This document shows positions 11,523 to 21,638 of a stretch of 42,016 nt of DNA, one piece after another (positions within the stretch are counted from its first letter, which is position 1; every line of letters starts with the position of its first letter). The DNA is from Priapulus caudatus. Lineage: Eukaryota; Priapulida; Priapulimorpha; Priapulimorphida; Priapulidae. Made by a program: the position numbers and the translations under genes. Location: contig NW_014577743.1 in assembly GCF_000485595.1 (NCBI RefSeq), positions 1,665 through 43,680 of the forward strand, given 5' to 3'. Below the pieces are notes generated by a model that saw only the letters and a list, made by a program, of their open reading frames with translations, searched no databases and was not told the DNA's origin.

Positions 11523-11653
11523 TGTGATATATTCAGTGTACAACTGTGTAGTTTTACGTTTCCCCGATAGGGGGCATTAAAAGTCTTCTTGTTAGCAGCA
11601 ACCATTAGTGTGTGGCGTTGTTTGTCTCCGTGAGATAATATTCAAACATTACA
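11523..11653 (+). repeat. 3' LTR
   Basis: A 131-bp TGT...ACA LTR directly after the polypurine tract and directly before the GTTCC target duplication. It is the reference for the truncated 5' copy. Confidence 0.85.
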
Positions 11654-11759
11654 GTTCCATTTCTGTAATAATACATTAGGAGAGTATGAATAGCGATGCC
11701 GGATTTGTAGATAAATAATTAAAAATCCAGTATTTATTGTCTGTAAAATATTAAATTTT

Positions 11760-11857
11760 CCCCCATTTTCTTCCTGAAAGTAGGGGGGATGAAAGCCACC
11801 CCACCTCAGTAAGTGTGGGGGGATATACCCCCATCACCTCGCTATCTACGCCCCTGT
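11760..11857. mobile_element. Short DNA-transposon fragment ending TACGCCCCTG (copy 1)
   Basis: CCTGAAAGTAGGGGGGATG, a CCCACCTCAGTAAGTG segment and the terminal CGCTATCTACGCCCCTG match the next element closely. It is the right-hand end of the same family; no left end was found. Confidence 0.5.
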
Positions 11858-11936
11858 CAGATAAACTCAAATTTGACTTTTGATATGCATAGAAATATTC
11901 ATAATCATAATCTTTGTTAGCAGTACGTACTCTACA

Positions 11937-12181
11937 GGTGCCGCGGAACGATTTTTGAAGTGGGGGTGCTCAATTTGTTACGCTCGACAGTGGCCAATGC
12001 AGGTTTTCGAGGAGGGTGGCAAGAAACAGGCGGAGTGTGCGGGTCCTACCCCAGAAAATTTTGAATCCCCCATTCTCCTCCTGAAAGTAGGGGGGGGATG
12101 ATTGTACACGCCATCCCCCACGTCAATAAGTGGGGGGGGGGGTGCATCCCCCATCCCCACCCCCGCTATCTACGCCCCTGG
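11937..12181. mobile_element. Short DNA transposon, CAGG...CCTG ends (copy 2)
   Basis: The left end CAGGTGCCGCGG and right end CGCTATCTACGCCCCTG are weak inverted repeats starting CAGG. The right half parallels 11760-11857. Overlapping short ORFs on both strands are compositional. No clear target duplication was found. Confidence 0.45.
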
Positions 12182-12189
12182 GTGGGGGA

Positions 12190-14300
12190 CTTGCTTGAAA
12201 AATTGACAATATTTATTTCTCTTCTCCCTTTGGAATTGACAGTAGGCTACTAATCATTTACGCTAAATTTCAATGGTTTTTTTGCTATGATTATTCAACC
12301 CTGAATGTACATGGATGCAACCCATATAGAATACTAGAATATATAAATAATAGAATGCTACTCTCTAGAGCTAACACGAAAATAAATGTATGAAAAAGTA
12401 GGAGTTTTCATTTCAGAATTCAGTATAAAACAGATGTCACACATAAACAAACAAAACACATATCGCCATTACAATTTGCTAAGAAAAATATATATGTTGC
12501 TGCTACCAAAAAGTTTCCTACTGCATATAGCAGCGCATCATGAAAAATATACGAAAATTTCACCCACTCTTTTTCGACTGTTCAATCTTGCTTTTCACTT
12601 TCTCCGTGCACAGAATACAAATCTATACTGAATCAAATCGCACAGATCGCGTGCACATGAGCCACTCGTGGTAATAACTAAGTCACAGGCATGATTATTG
12701 CATAGCTCTTCCCGACTGATAATCCAGGATGAACCCTCCTCAACATGGCTGTACAGCACAGCGATCACGTGATGATTTGAATAATGGTAAACGATTCGCT
12801 GTTATCCAATCCGATTCTGATGCTATACTATAATGGTATCCAGAGGATTTCTATACAGTACTGCACACTTAATGCACACACACGAAGAAATGGTCTAACT
12901 TATCAGCCAAGTACCCCATCACCTCCACACAGAAATTACTCGAAACACAGTCGCTTTTAAATTTAGAATCGATGACTATTGCCCATTGCTGTCACGATGG
13001 GTGTAGCATGGCCCTTCTACCACCAGGTAGCAAGTCTTCACCACGCCTCACTACTCAGCGACCTCTAGAGTAACCCCAACTCGTTCCTTGGGTTTTACTA
13101 CGAAATATTAATATCCTTCTCAAGAAATATCCTTGAGATCCAATATCTTCCTCAATTTATATGCAGTAAGTTAGTTTTTTACACCTCAAAAATCATTATG
13201 CTTACTTTTCACTTCCTAATTCATAAATTACACTACCTATTTATTTAGAATGAGTACATTTCTAAGATTTATCTACACATCTTATAATATCAATTAATTA
13301 TATTCATAAACAAACTGATCAATGTTTTGGTAAATTTCCTTGTAAACATAAAGTTCTAGATTATTTACTGCCTTTCTATCAAGTGAACTCAAATTTATAG
13401 ATAAATTGCACTACACTCACTATATTCAGACTCACATATTCAGTTATTAAAACTATTCCCCATATAAAACTTGATCGTAAGTAATGGCAAGCAAATTCTG
13501 TGTTCTATCTACTCTGTTATATACTTTCACTGAACATGAGCAGGTCCCAGTGTCTAACGCATGAACAAGGCCACGACGGTAAAGCATATGCAGTTAAGAA
13601 TATAGCAAATTAATGTATTTTGTTAACTGCAATGGCACTTTCACTGTGAACAGTGTTGCTAGAGTGAGAGTATTGCCATAAATTGCTATGACTAGTTGAG
13701 TTAAGTACTACGTCTACAACAGCACTTACCCAAATATGCCGCATTAATTATAGACGATTGCATGAGAATTCGTTACCTTTCCCCGCAATGAAAATTTTTT
13801 TAAATGGTATTACTATGATACTTATGTCAATATTTTCAGGAATACTGGGGACACGTATATTTGAATTGTTGTGAGCAGCGACACCAAGCATTGATAACAC
13901 AGCACACCATTCACCCTGTGCAGAGTCACTACGCATTCAAAAACACACACGTGTATCCATCCACCCAACTTCTCACCCAGCTACGAGCATGCAGACTGCT
14001 GAGAGAAAGTGAAATGCCTCGTGGTGTCGGCTCCTTGTGCACCAGTGTTCAGCAGAGAATCCTGTTATAGCCCATAACCTGACAGAGAGGAAATCCATGA
14101 TTCTGATCATAACTGCATTGATATCACCACCCACCCAAACACAACCATCAAAGCATGCACTAAACATCTCACTCATAAAAGATCACGCTGTCGAACCGCA
14201 TCACTTTTAATTCAAGGCTAAGCATGCGTGATATACCAAGAGCTACACAATAGTAGAATTGGTATGCAACAATGATCGACTGACTATCAATAACAACTAC
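12190..14300. other. AT-rich non-coding DNA, nothing recognised
   Basis: No domain-bearing ORF or convincing exon was seen on either strand. It lies downstream of the minus-strand gene ending at 14301 and may contain its 3' UTR; no AATAAA on that strand is close to the stop. Confidence 0.45.
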
Positions 14301-14997
14301 CTAGAACTTGTCCTGTTGAGAAGGTGCTGAGGGTGCCACGCCACCGGGTAGAGATTCCTTCCCTTCAAATGGATTGCTGTTGTAAAATACAAATGCACCC
14401 GTGAGGTGCATGTATATGAACATATCGCATAGCCTTGTGCAATATTACACATTTAAAGCAGTCTGTGCAGAATTTTGTAGAAAGCCAATGATTTCACAAG
14501 ATATTTGAAGGAAACAAACATTGATTAAGCATTGTATGCATGACTAAGAGATACCAAGTAGGACCACGGCACATACGCACCTCGAGTCAACACGGATAGT
14601 GACATTTTCCACTTCCTCCTCAGGTGGCGCTGTGGCTACAGCCATAGGTTCAGGCGAATCCAGCATCTGCTGCTTGGGATAACTTCCAGCCGGTGGATGA
14701 ATGGCTGCCATAGGCGCTTGAATCTGCAAGCCATGCATGCGGTGCCACCGCGTAAGACGGCTAGTTTTGAAAATAATCGACGCGATATAAATACATAGCA
14801 CTGGACTAAATAATACTTCAGAATGAACCAATGCATATAATATAATATATCAGCCCCTACATATTCATATTACCTTGCCATCAGCTTTGTCTAACGCATA
14901 CTTGATCTTGTGCACCATGACGATAAGTCCAATAATGGCTACGATTATGGAAACGGCACCTATAGTCACCATTAATCCACCGACGATCTTTACTGTC
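14301..14997 (-). CDS. Single-pass membrane protein, last three coding exons (5' end not found)
   Basis: Three exons join in frame with canonical sites. 14997-14874 (acceptor TTTCAG, donor GTAATA) encodes a long hydrophobic helix, VGGLMVTIGAVSIIVAIIG and onward, then a basic HKIKYALDKADGK. 14723-14581 (acceptor TTGCAG, donor GTGCGT) encodes a Pro/Glu/Met-rich segment ending VENVTIRVDS. 14376-14301 (acceptor AACAG) encodes NPFEGKESLPGG and ends QQDKF-stop. Phases agree (2, 0, 2). The picture is a membrane helix followed by about 80 residues of probable cytosolic tail with an NPF tripeptide, a motif that EH-domain endocytic proteins can bind. Upstream exons, presumably extracellular, must lie above 15000 but were not identified. 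I do not recognise the family. Confidence 0.6.
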
Positions 14998-15458
14998 CTG
15001 AAATCGTAGATAATGCATCATAACCTTCATAAATAAGAGACTTTCCAACAATATTAGACATTGCTGTAGAATATTTAAAGCGTTGGATACATACAAATGC
15101 TGACTGAAGTGAATGCAGTGATGCTATGAAGTGAAGTAAGGCAAATTAGCTACATAATGATGACCTGTACACCAATGAAAATAACACTCATACTACATTC
15201 TAGACGCATCATGGGCATTCCAAAGTTTTGAATAGAGTTTGTTCCAACAAGAGCCGAAGAGTGTCTGGGCTCATCTGAGGTCTGTTGCTACGGTTATAAA
15301 CGTAACATTTAAATCGTGCGTAGTGACACCTTTGTTAGGTGCAGTTGCGTACACATCATTTCAGCAACCTTCTGCATTCTGCATACCTCCCAAATCCCAT
15401 TGGTTGATACAAATCGCGTGCCTGAAACTCCTGTTTTATGGTGCATTGTGACCCTAAC

Positions 15459-16046
15459 CAGGGCTCGAATTAAGCGACGAGAAAGGCAAGGCAATTTTTT
15501 TAGGGCATGTGAGAAATCGCCTTGAATTTTCTCTAAAATGGAAGGGCACAGAGGCAATTTTAAAAGGCACCAAGGCAACTCTCAAAATTTGAGAAGGGCA
15601 CAAAGGCACTTTTGTAAAATAAAGAAAAACTCATAACAAATTAGTACATCAACATCGTCTTGCTTTGAATGTACAAAACAATATGCCCCCATGTAAGCTT
15701 ACACCGTAACACCGACCCCTGTACCCCCCTCTGCTAATGGAAGTACAGTAATAAGAAATTTTACATGCCCGCTATCAGGAGCGAATAATTATCCGATGCT
15801 GTTATTATTCCCTCCTGCGACTATCGGTTTTAAGCTCATCATTGCAACTACAGCACGCACGCGCACGTGTTATGTTGACTCGACTAAAAACGAAACTAGG
15901 GCAGTAGATTAAAGGGCACCGACGGCAATTACACAAAAGGGCAAGGCAGGCTACTGCCGTCGGTCGGGTTGGATTTCCAGGAGCAGTACGGCGATTGATA
16001 GGGGCACGACGCATTGCGTCGGCGCCGTCGGTTAATTCGAGCCCTG
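15459..16046. mobile_element. hAT-type non-autonomous transposon, 588 bp
   Basis: Terminal inverted repeats begin CAGGGCTCGAATTAA (15 bp perfect; after one mismatch CGACG also matches). The element is flanked by a perfect 8-bp duplication ACCCTAAC (15451-15458 and 16047-16054). The related copy at about 6615-6632 carries ACCCTAACCCTATT uninterrupted, which is the pre-insertion state. Eight-base duplications and CAGGG ends are hallmarks of hAT elements. The interior has no transposase; it is rich in AAGGGCA/AAGGCAA strings. Confidence 0.88.
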
Positions 16047-16170
16047 ACCCTAACCCTATTCAAAAAAATAATAATTGTTGTTATGAAATTGTTGTAAAAA
16101 TTATTTGTTGTTATGAAATTGTTGTAAATAAATCATGTAAATATTTTCCTTAATTGGAAAGAAATAGTTA

Positions 16171-16751
16171 AGGACAGTAGCCTCTAGGTTCTAGGCGTTA
16201 TTTTCAGCTAATTTAGGTTATAATTGTGCTACATAAAAAGTTCATGGTTGAATCACCATTAGAAATATTTAAAAAAAATGTTTAAAACTAACGACTACAG
16301 TTTGATTACAACGACGGTGCGCACTCAAAGCGCACGCATCTGAGAAGTTGGCGCAAAACACTTTCCAGCCAGGGCTACAGACCGAGGGTATTTCTTATTA
16401 TTCATTTAAAAGCAAAGGGATTGTAAATATCTTATAAACAACATATAGTTTCAGTTATAATATGGATAAATTTGCCCTAAAATGAATATCGTTTCGTTAA
16501 ATAGCATTTAGGTATAAATATAATTGCACTTTTGTGATTACCCTCGGTCATTTACTGCAAATAAAAATGCAAATACGCAACTTTTTCAGGGGGCAGCACG
16601 GGTCGCTGGTGTCATGGCGGCCGTTCAAATTCGTAGCGTTGATGTGTAAATAATTAATTAAGTATCTGGTGACAAATACATGTGGGTATAGACGATTTGT
16701 TGTACAGTAAGTACAGTTGTATGCAGTAAAATCCTAGAGGCTACTGTCCCT
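16171..16751. mobile_element. TTA-flanked DNA transposon, 581 bp, PIF/Harbinger-like
   Basis: The ends read AGGACAGTAGCCTCTAGG on the left and CCTAGAGGCTACTGTCCCT on the right, an inverted repeat of about 18 bp. The trinucleotide TTA flanks both sides (16168-16170 and 16752-16754). Copy A has the uninterrupted site near 6667-6675. Three-base TWA duplications are typical of PIF/Harbinger elements. No transposase ORF is present. Confidence 0.7.
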
Positions 16752-16794
16752 TTAAATGGATAAAGATAGAAAAATACAGAAAACAGGTAATAAT

Positions 16795-16880
16795 AATAAT
16801 AAATCTGATGAGATTCGATCCAAGAACCTTTGAGCCGTAATCCTGTGCTGTAGCCGTTTGGCTATCGAGGCATATTGGGT
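16795..16880 (-). repeat. tRNA-like SINE head (copy B)
   Basis: On the minus strand: GCCTCGATAGCCAAACGGC (acceptor and box-A-like), CAGGATTACGGCTC, and GGTTCTTGGATCGAATC (box-B-like). The position matches the tRNA-like block of copy A. Poor stem pairing argues against a functional tRNA. Confidence 0.5.
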
Positions 16881-17493
16881 TTGCAGATTATGGATGTGCC
16901 ATTAATATGAGAACACTGTGACATCATTGAGGCTGTTCAGGAATCCATGTTTAACCCTCCTCTTGAGGGTCAAAGTTATCAGACCTTACTGCTTAGCACG
17001 TAGGTAAAGCACATTTCATGGTCCTTTCAATAAAGTGATAAAAATGATAGCTCAGCGCTGAAACAAAAAAGTTTTTTCACTCGTGTCCATTAGGCCATGT
17101 CCTCAGAAAATGTCTAATATCTGACATTTCCCCCACTGCCTTTGACCTGTGACCTCCAATTTCGCACTGGTTGATTGGTTTCCTGCCATCACACTAGTAC
17201 ACCGAATATTAAGAGCATAGGTCGACCGTTAAGATTTGTGCCGCAATTCCGTATTTCCTCCTATAACTTAACGTTAAGGGGGAAATATTCCCCTCCGTTT
17301 ACACATCTTGACCTTTGACCTTGACCCCCAAATTTATCATCCTGAGTACCTTTTCACGAATCCCAACCCCCGATCGTTCGAATATCGTGACCTTACATCG
17401 AGCGGTTAAGATGTTGTGCCCAACTGTTGACGGACGGTACGGACAATCATGCGATTCTACAAGCTGCATCTGACTTCGTCAGTTGAGCTAAAC

Positions 17494-18085
17494 AAGTGCC
17501 GGCGGAGCGACAGGTCATCTAACGTCTACTGCGGTGACTCTGTGGTGGAGTGGTGGGATTCTAGTAAACCCTATTAGTCCCAAATGTGTTCACATACACG
17601 CGCGAAACAGTGGAATGCACAGGATGGTATCAGGAACCTTCTCAAAGGAATGTTCTTGTTGGTAGTCGTTATGAAAGTTGACACGAGATGCGCGCGTACG
17701 TTTAAGTGTCTTCAGATTAAAGATGGAAGCTCACCATCGTACGTAGTAGCAACAACTATTTGCAAGACAGAATAGGTAAGCACTCATCCATTTACCTAGC
17801 AAGCCTACAGGCGTGCATAGAGAGCTGCCACCTGTAACTAATTAAAGCAGAGAAAAAACTAACACAGTACTATTACCTCCCATGCACTGGCAGTGGCATA
17901 AGTGACATGTAACACATGACAGTACGAATGCATAGAAATTATACGATTTAAGGAGCATAAACCTTCTTCAACCAAATTTAGCTTTTGAATATTTCACTGT
18001 GACATTGTAGCTCACACATCCAGGCATGTATAGATTCTACTAGCAAACCCGGCAGTCAAATTCTTTCTAACAGACAGTAACACAA
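17494..18085. repeat. Dispersed repeat block W, copy 1
   Basis: It starts ACAAGTGCCGGCGGAGCGAC, continues CATCTAACGTCTACTGCGG and runs to about 18060. A second copy fills 20690-21189 up to the assembly gap. It follows a Z block directly here, suggesting W and Z belong to one larger element. No coding sequence was recognised. Confidence 0.65.
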
Positions 18086-18086
18086 T

Positions 18087-18815
18087 CATGTTTAACCCTG
18101 CCCTCTTGAGGTCAAAAGTTATCCGACACTACTCTTCGCATCCGTCAGCAGAAGGTACATTTCAATAGTCACTTTCAAATAAAGCATAAAAATGTAGTCA
18201 CCGCTGAAACAAAAAGTTTTCCAAGTCGCTCCGCAGGGACCAATGTCCAGAATGTCTAAAATCTGCCCTGGCCTTGACCTTTGACCTGTGACGCTCCAAT
18301 TTCGCAGCAGTAGATGGCTTGTCCTACCATGAGATCTATACACGACTATCACAAGCCTAGGTCGAGACCGATTTATAGATTTAGTGCCGCCATCTGCATT
18401 TCCTCCTATACCGTTAACGTTAAGGAGTGAAATGTTCCCCCCTTTTTTAACACCTCTTGCTACCTTTTTGACCCCAGGCTTCGACATCCCAACTCGTTTT
18501 CGGATTACCCCCCCACGTCCCGAATATCGTGACCGTACGTCGAGCGGTTAAGATTTGTGCCCAATACAACTGTTGACGGACGGACGGACGCTCGCACGGA
18601 CGGACGGACGGACGATCATGCGATTCTACAAGCTGCATCTGACTATGTCAGATGAGCTAAAAATTGACATTCCAATCATTGAACAACTCACCAGAACAGC
18701 ACCGCCAAAAAACATTTGTGCCCAACTGTTGACGCACGCACGGACGGCCGGACGGCCGGACGCACGGTCATGCGATTCTACAAGCTGCATCTGACTACGT
18801 CAGATGAGCTAAAAA
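18087..18815. repeat. Dispersed repeat block Z, copy C, with duplicated tail
   Basis: 18087-18660 matches the Z blocks ending at 7490 and 17493 (CCTCTTGAGGTCAAAAG, TTTGACCTGTGACGCTCCAA, GACGTCGAGCGGTTAAGAT). A (GGAC)n microsatellite occupies about 18576-18616. The tail GATTCTACAAGCTGCATCTGAC followed by GTCAGATGAGCTAAAAA occurs twice (18621-18664 and 18773-18815), each next to its own GGACGG-type run, so the end of the element has been duplicated. Confidence 0.7.
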
Positions 18816-18989
18816 TTCATTTACAAGGACTTACTAGGAATTCGAAACACAACTGAAAAAAAGTGTGGTTTGGTTCCGATGCTGAGTTCAAAGGCTGTGA
18901 TAGTAAATATACAAATAAATAATCGTGCATCTATTGGAAACATTATATGCATTGCTCATTCTGATGTGACTCCCTATACGTGCAGATAT

Positions 18990-19620
18990 TTACTTTGTGC
19001 TTTCCTCATTTTGATCGAGCGCATTTAGTGCTACTGCAAGCATGATGGCCCCTATCAGAATGAGCAGAATCGCAAATCCTATGGAACAGCCTCCACATCG
19101 GATGCAGCATTTTGTACAGCCAGTCAGTCTTTTGTACATAAGCTTCAGTGGCTGGAAGCACATCTTGCAAGTGTTTTCTTCTGAAATTACATGCAAAACC
19201 AAAGGTTCGAAATACAACAAGTGACAATTTGTGCTATGCAAATTCTGGTGTATACATGGACAGAACGCATAAGCTTGAAATTGCAATAAAGTTGAAACAA
19301 TTACACCCTTTCACTAACATATATATAGGATAACCACAAAATTTCAATAAGCTATTTATGGGTAGTCATATATAGTATTAACAGAGTGGCTATATGCCCG
19401 GCAGCCGGCATATATCTGACGGCTGCCGGGCACGGTCTTCGATTTCCTAAATGCCCGGCAGTTTTTAATTTTCAGCGTTATCTCAAGTAAACAAGGGTTA
19501 GGGTTAGGGTTAGGAACTGCCGGGGCATTTAGGAAATCGAAGACGTGCCCGGCTGCCGAGCATATATAGCCACAGCGTAGTATTAAACTATTATAGTGCG
19601 TTACCTCCTGCACACTGGCA
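18990..19620 (-). CDS. Cys-rich single-pass membrane protein, 3' exons (5' end not found)
   Basis: The last coding exon is 19180-18990, with acceptor GTAATTTCAG. It encodes ENTCKMCFQPLKLMYKRL, then the Cys cluster TGCTKCCIRCGGCS, one hydrophobic helix IGFAILLILIGAIMLAVALNAL, and a short tail DQNEESTK before the stop at 18990. A candidate 16-nt microexon at 19620-19605 has an excellent polypyrimidine acceptor (CTCTGCTGCTGCAG) and donor GTAACG. It joins in phase and reads CQCAG, continuing the Cys pattern. The protein would have a cysteine-rich, probably extracellular, stretch next to the membrane and almost no cytosolic tail. Phases do not allow direct alternative splicing with the exon at 14997. 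Upstream exons may lie beyond the gap. The family is not recognised. Confidence 0.5.
19382..19577. mobile_element. Palindromic transposon carrying (TTAGGG)3, 196 bp
   Basis: Long inverted arms pair: GTGGCTATAT, GCCCGGCAGCC, TCTTCGATTTCCTAAATGCC and GGCAGTT on the left are mirrored on the right. Direct repeats TAGTATTAA flank it (19373-19381 and 19578-19586), a target duplication of 8-9 bp. One arm also holds an extra hairpin, GGCAGCCGGCATATATCTGACGGCTGCC-like. Three telomere-type GGGTTA units lie at 19495-19514 in the loop. It sits in the intron between the two exons called at 18990-19620. Confidence 0.8.
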
Positions 19621-19679
19621 CTGCAGCAGCAGAGGAACAACGAGAGATGGAGAGAGACAAAGTTGATCAAATAGATAAA

Positions 19680-20017
19680 TCAACACTGCAGATCGCAGCA
19701 GAAAAAGCTTCAAATTTGCAATTAACTGAAGAGGAAGGAACATCCATTGATCTAATACACTAACCCTGACCCCTGTCTTAAGTTCATTGAGACAAAATTG
19801 CCATTATGAGATTAATCTACACAATTTCTTCCAGACTTCATAGGCAGGGACTATTCTACGGAGCATTAAGTGCATTTCTGATTAACACAGACGTATCGTA
19901 CATTGTTATTATTTTAAACACACCCCACGCAGTGCCCCGTGTCCTATCACAGTGAGTCACAAGTGCTGTGGGCCGTGCCCTGCCCATATTTGTCATTTGT
20001 GGACAGCGTAACTAACG
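19680..20017. other. Non-coding DNA, nothing recognised
   Basis: No exon or repeat could be supported here. Confidence 0.45.
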
Positions 20018-20110
20018 CTCATAGGGTCTATGTCCCCCAGGGTACTGCCCGGAATGTATCCTGGGTACGGTCCGGTATACCGGAACGTACCTTGGTAACT
20101 ATTTGATATC
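20018..20110. mobile_element. Solo arm of the FB palindromic element
   Basis: It begins GCTCATAGGGTCTATGTCCC and runs through CCGGTATACCGGAACGTACC to GGTAACTATTTGATAT. It then stops, lacking the centre and the other arm. It shows that FB copies decay into single arms. Confidence 0.7.
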
Positions 20111-20689
20111 AGGAGTTAATAAAGACAAAGGAGTTTGACACGTATTTGGTACTGATTTCACCACATTTTGTCGTATGAGTTCGATGTGAATAAAAATATA
20201 AAATGTATACAAACATGAGCTTCTTTTGTTCACTGGTCCTTATTCTATCTTCCAGTAGTATTACAAACCGCATAGCTTCCTTCGTTTTGACAGAAATCGT
20301 GCTTTTGCACGACATGGTTTTCACGTTAGTTACCGTCGTGTGGCGATGCAAAGCCCGAAATTCGCACACACAGCTAGTTGAAAGAGGCGCGTCAGGGATG
20401 GCGTCTCCCGTACGTTATCTCCCGAAGAAGTTTTTGTTTGGCTAACAAAGCCAAGTGATGACGACATTAACTCTCGCCTTCATCACATACAGATGGTAAT
20501 GATAAGTAAGGTGTAAACACATGCGTTTGCCTGCAATTGCATATTAATGGTTGCTATATGCAAAACACATGTGCGAAAAGCTACAATCAGCTGGAGCGTC
20601 AATTTACTCCTAAGATTCATACACATTATTCCTCCACGGCTGAAGTAGTTCAGATATTTTACCAGCGCAGCGTTTATTTAAAACAAGTG
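20111..20689. other. Non-coding DNA, nothing recognised
   Basis: Short ORFs on both strands (80-86 codons) overlap and show no domain or splice support. Confidence 0.45.
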
Positions 20690-21189
20690 CCGCGGAGCGA
20701 CAGCGCTCATCTAACGTCTACTGCGGTGACTCTGTGGTGGAGTGGTGGTGGGATCTAGTAAACCCTGTTAGTCCAAATGTGTTTCGAATACAACGCCGAA
20801 ACAGTGGAAGGCACCAGGGATGGTATCAGAATTCAAGAGGAATGTTCGTAATGGATCAGTTATAAAGTCGAACGAGATGCACATAACGTTTAAGCTGTCC
20901 TTAAGAGTTAAGATGGAACTCCCGTCATACGTAGTACAACAACTTTTGCGCGCAGACAGGATAGGTAAGCACTCATGCCATTTACCATACGCAAGCTACA
21001 GGCTGAAAATAGAGAGCTGCCACTGTAAACTAATACCGGCAGGCAAAATACACAGTAATATCACCAACCACCAACATAGCAACTGGCAAGTGGCATGACG
21101 TTCCATGTAAACACACTAGACAGTAAGAATTCCATAGAAATTATAGATACGATTTTAAAGAGCATTAAACCTTCCCAACCAAATTTACT
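20690..21189. repeat. Dispersed repeat block W, copy 2, running into the gap
   Basis: It matches 17494-18030: ACAAGTGCCGCGGAGCGACAG, CATCTAACGTCTACTGCGGT, GAGCTGCCACTGTAAACTAA, and AAATTATAGATACGATTT near 21137. The match is still running when the N gap begins. Confidence 0.7.
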
Positions 21190-21638
21190 NNNNNNNNNNN
21201 NNNNNNNNNNNNNNNNNNNNNNNNNNNNNNNNNNNNNNNNNNNNNNNNNNNNNNNNNNNNNNNNNNNNNNNNNNNNNNNNNNNNNNNNNNNNNNNNNNNN
21301 NNNNNNNNNNNNNNNNNNNNNNNNNNNNNNNNNNNNNNNNNNNNNNNNNNNNNNNNNNNNNNNNNNNNNNNNNNNNNNNNNNNNNNNNNNNNNNNNNNNN
21401 NNNNNNNNNNNNNNNNNNNNNNNNNNNNNNNNNNNNNNNNNNNNNNNNNNNNNNNNNNNNNNNNNNNNNNNNNNNNNNNNNNNNNNNNNNNNNNNNNNNN
21501 NNNNNNNNNNNNNNNNNNNNNNNNNNNNNNNNNNNNNNNNNNNNNNNNNNNNNNNNNNNNNNNNNNNNNNNNNNNNNNNNNNNNNNNNNNNNNNNNNNNN
21601 NNNNNNNNNNNNNNNNNNNNNNNNNNNNNNNNNNNNNN
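21190..21638. other. Assembly gap, 449 N
   Basis: Undetermined bases. The gap starts within the second W block, so it probably hides a repeat the assembler could not resolve, plausibly a Z block as at 18087. Confidence 0.95.

Larger units (their letters stand above)
8734..11653 (+). mobile_element. Ty3/Gypsy-like LTR retrotransposon, internally deleted
   Basis: The element is bounded by matching LTRs and a perfect 5-bp target duplication GTTCC (8729-8733 and 11654-11658), so both outer edges are placed to the base. The 3' LTR (11523-11653) begins TGTGATAT, ends ATTACA and follows a purine tract AAGAAGGGGAGAG (11509-11521). The 5' LTR (8734 to about 8835) is cut short: similarity stops after CCATTAGTGGTGTGG. 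The primer-binding site, gag, protease and most of reverse transcriptase are missing. Surviving internal coding is a reverse-transcriptase thumb remnant, then a nearly whole integrase in two frames. The copy is dead. Confidence 0.88.
15229..17493. repeat. Composite dispersed repeat, copy B, split by two transposons
   Basis: The same block order as 6380-7500: X from 15229, tRNA-like head at 16795-16880 (minus), Z from about 16885 to 17493. X is interrupted at 15459-16046 and the linker at 16171-16751 by separate DNA transposons, both absent from copy A. Removing the inserts restores collinearity apart from many single-base differences. Confidence 0.75.

Noticed and set aside
17875-17905. Exon-like segment with GTAATAG donor similar to the microexon at 19605
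   Set aside because: It belongs to dispersed repeat block W, whose second copy at about 21060 does not keep the donor or frame.
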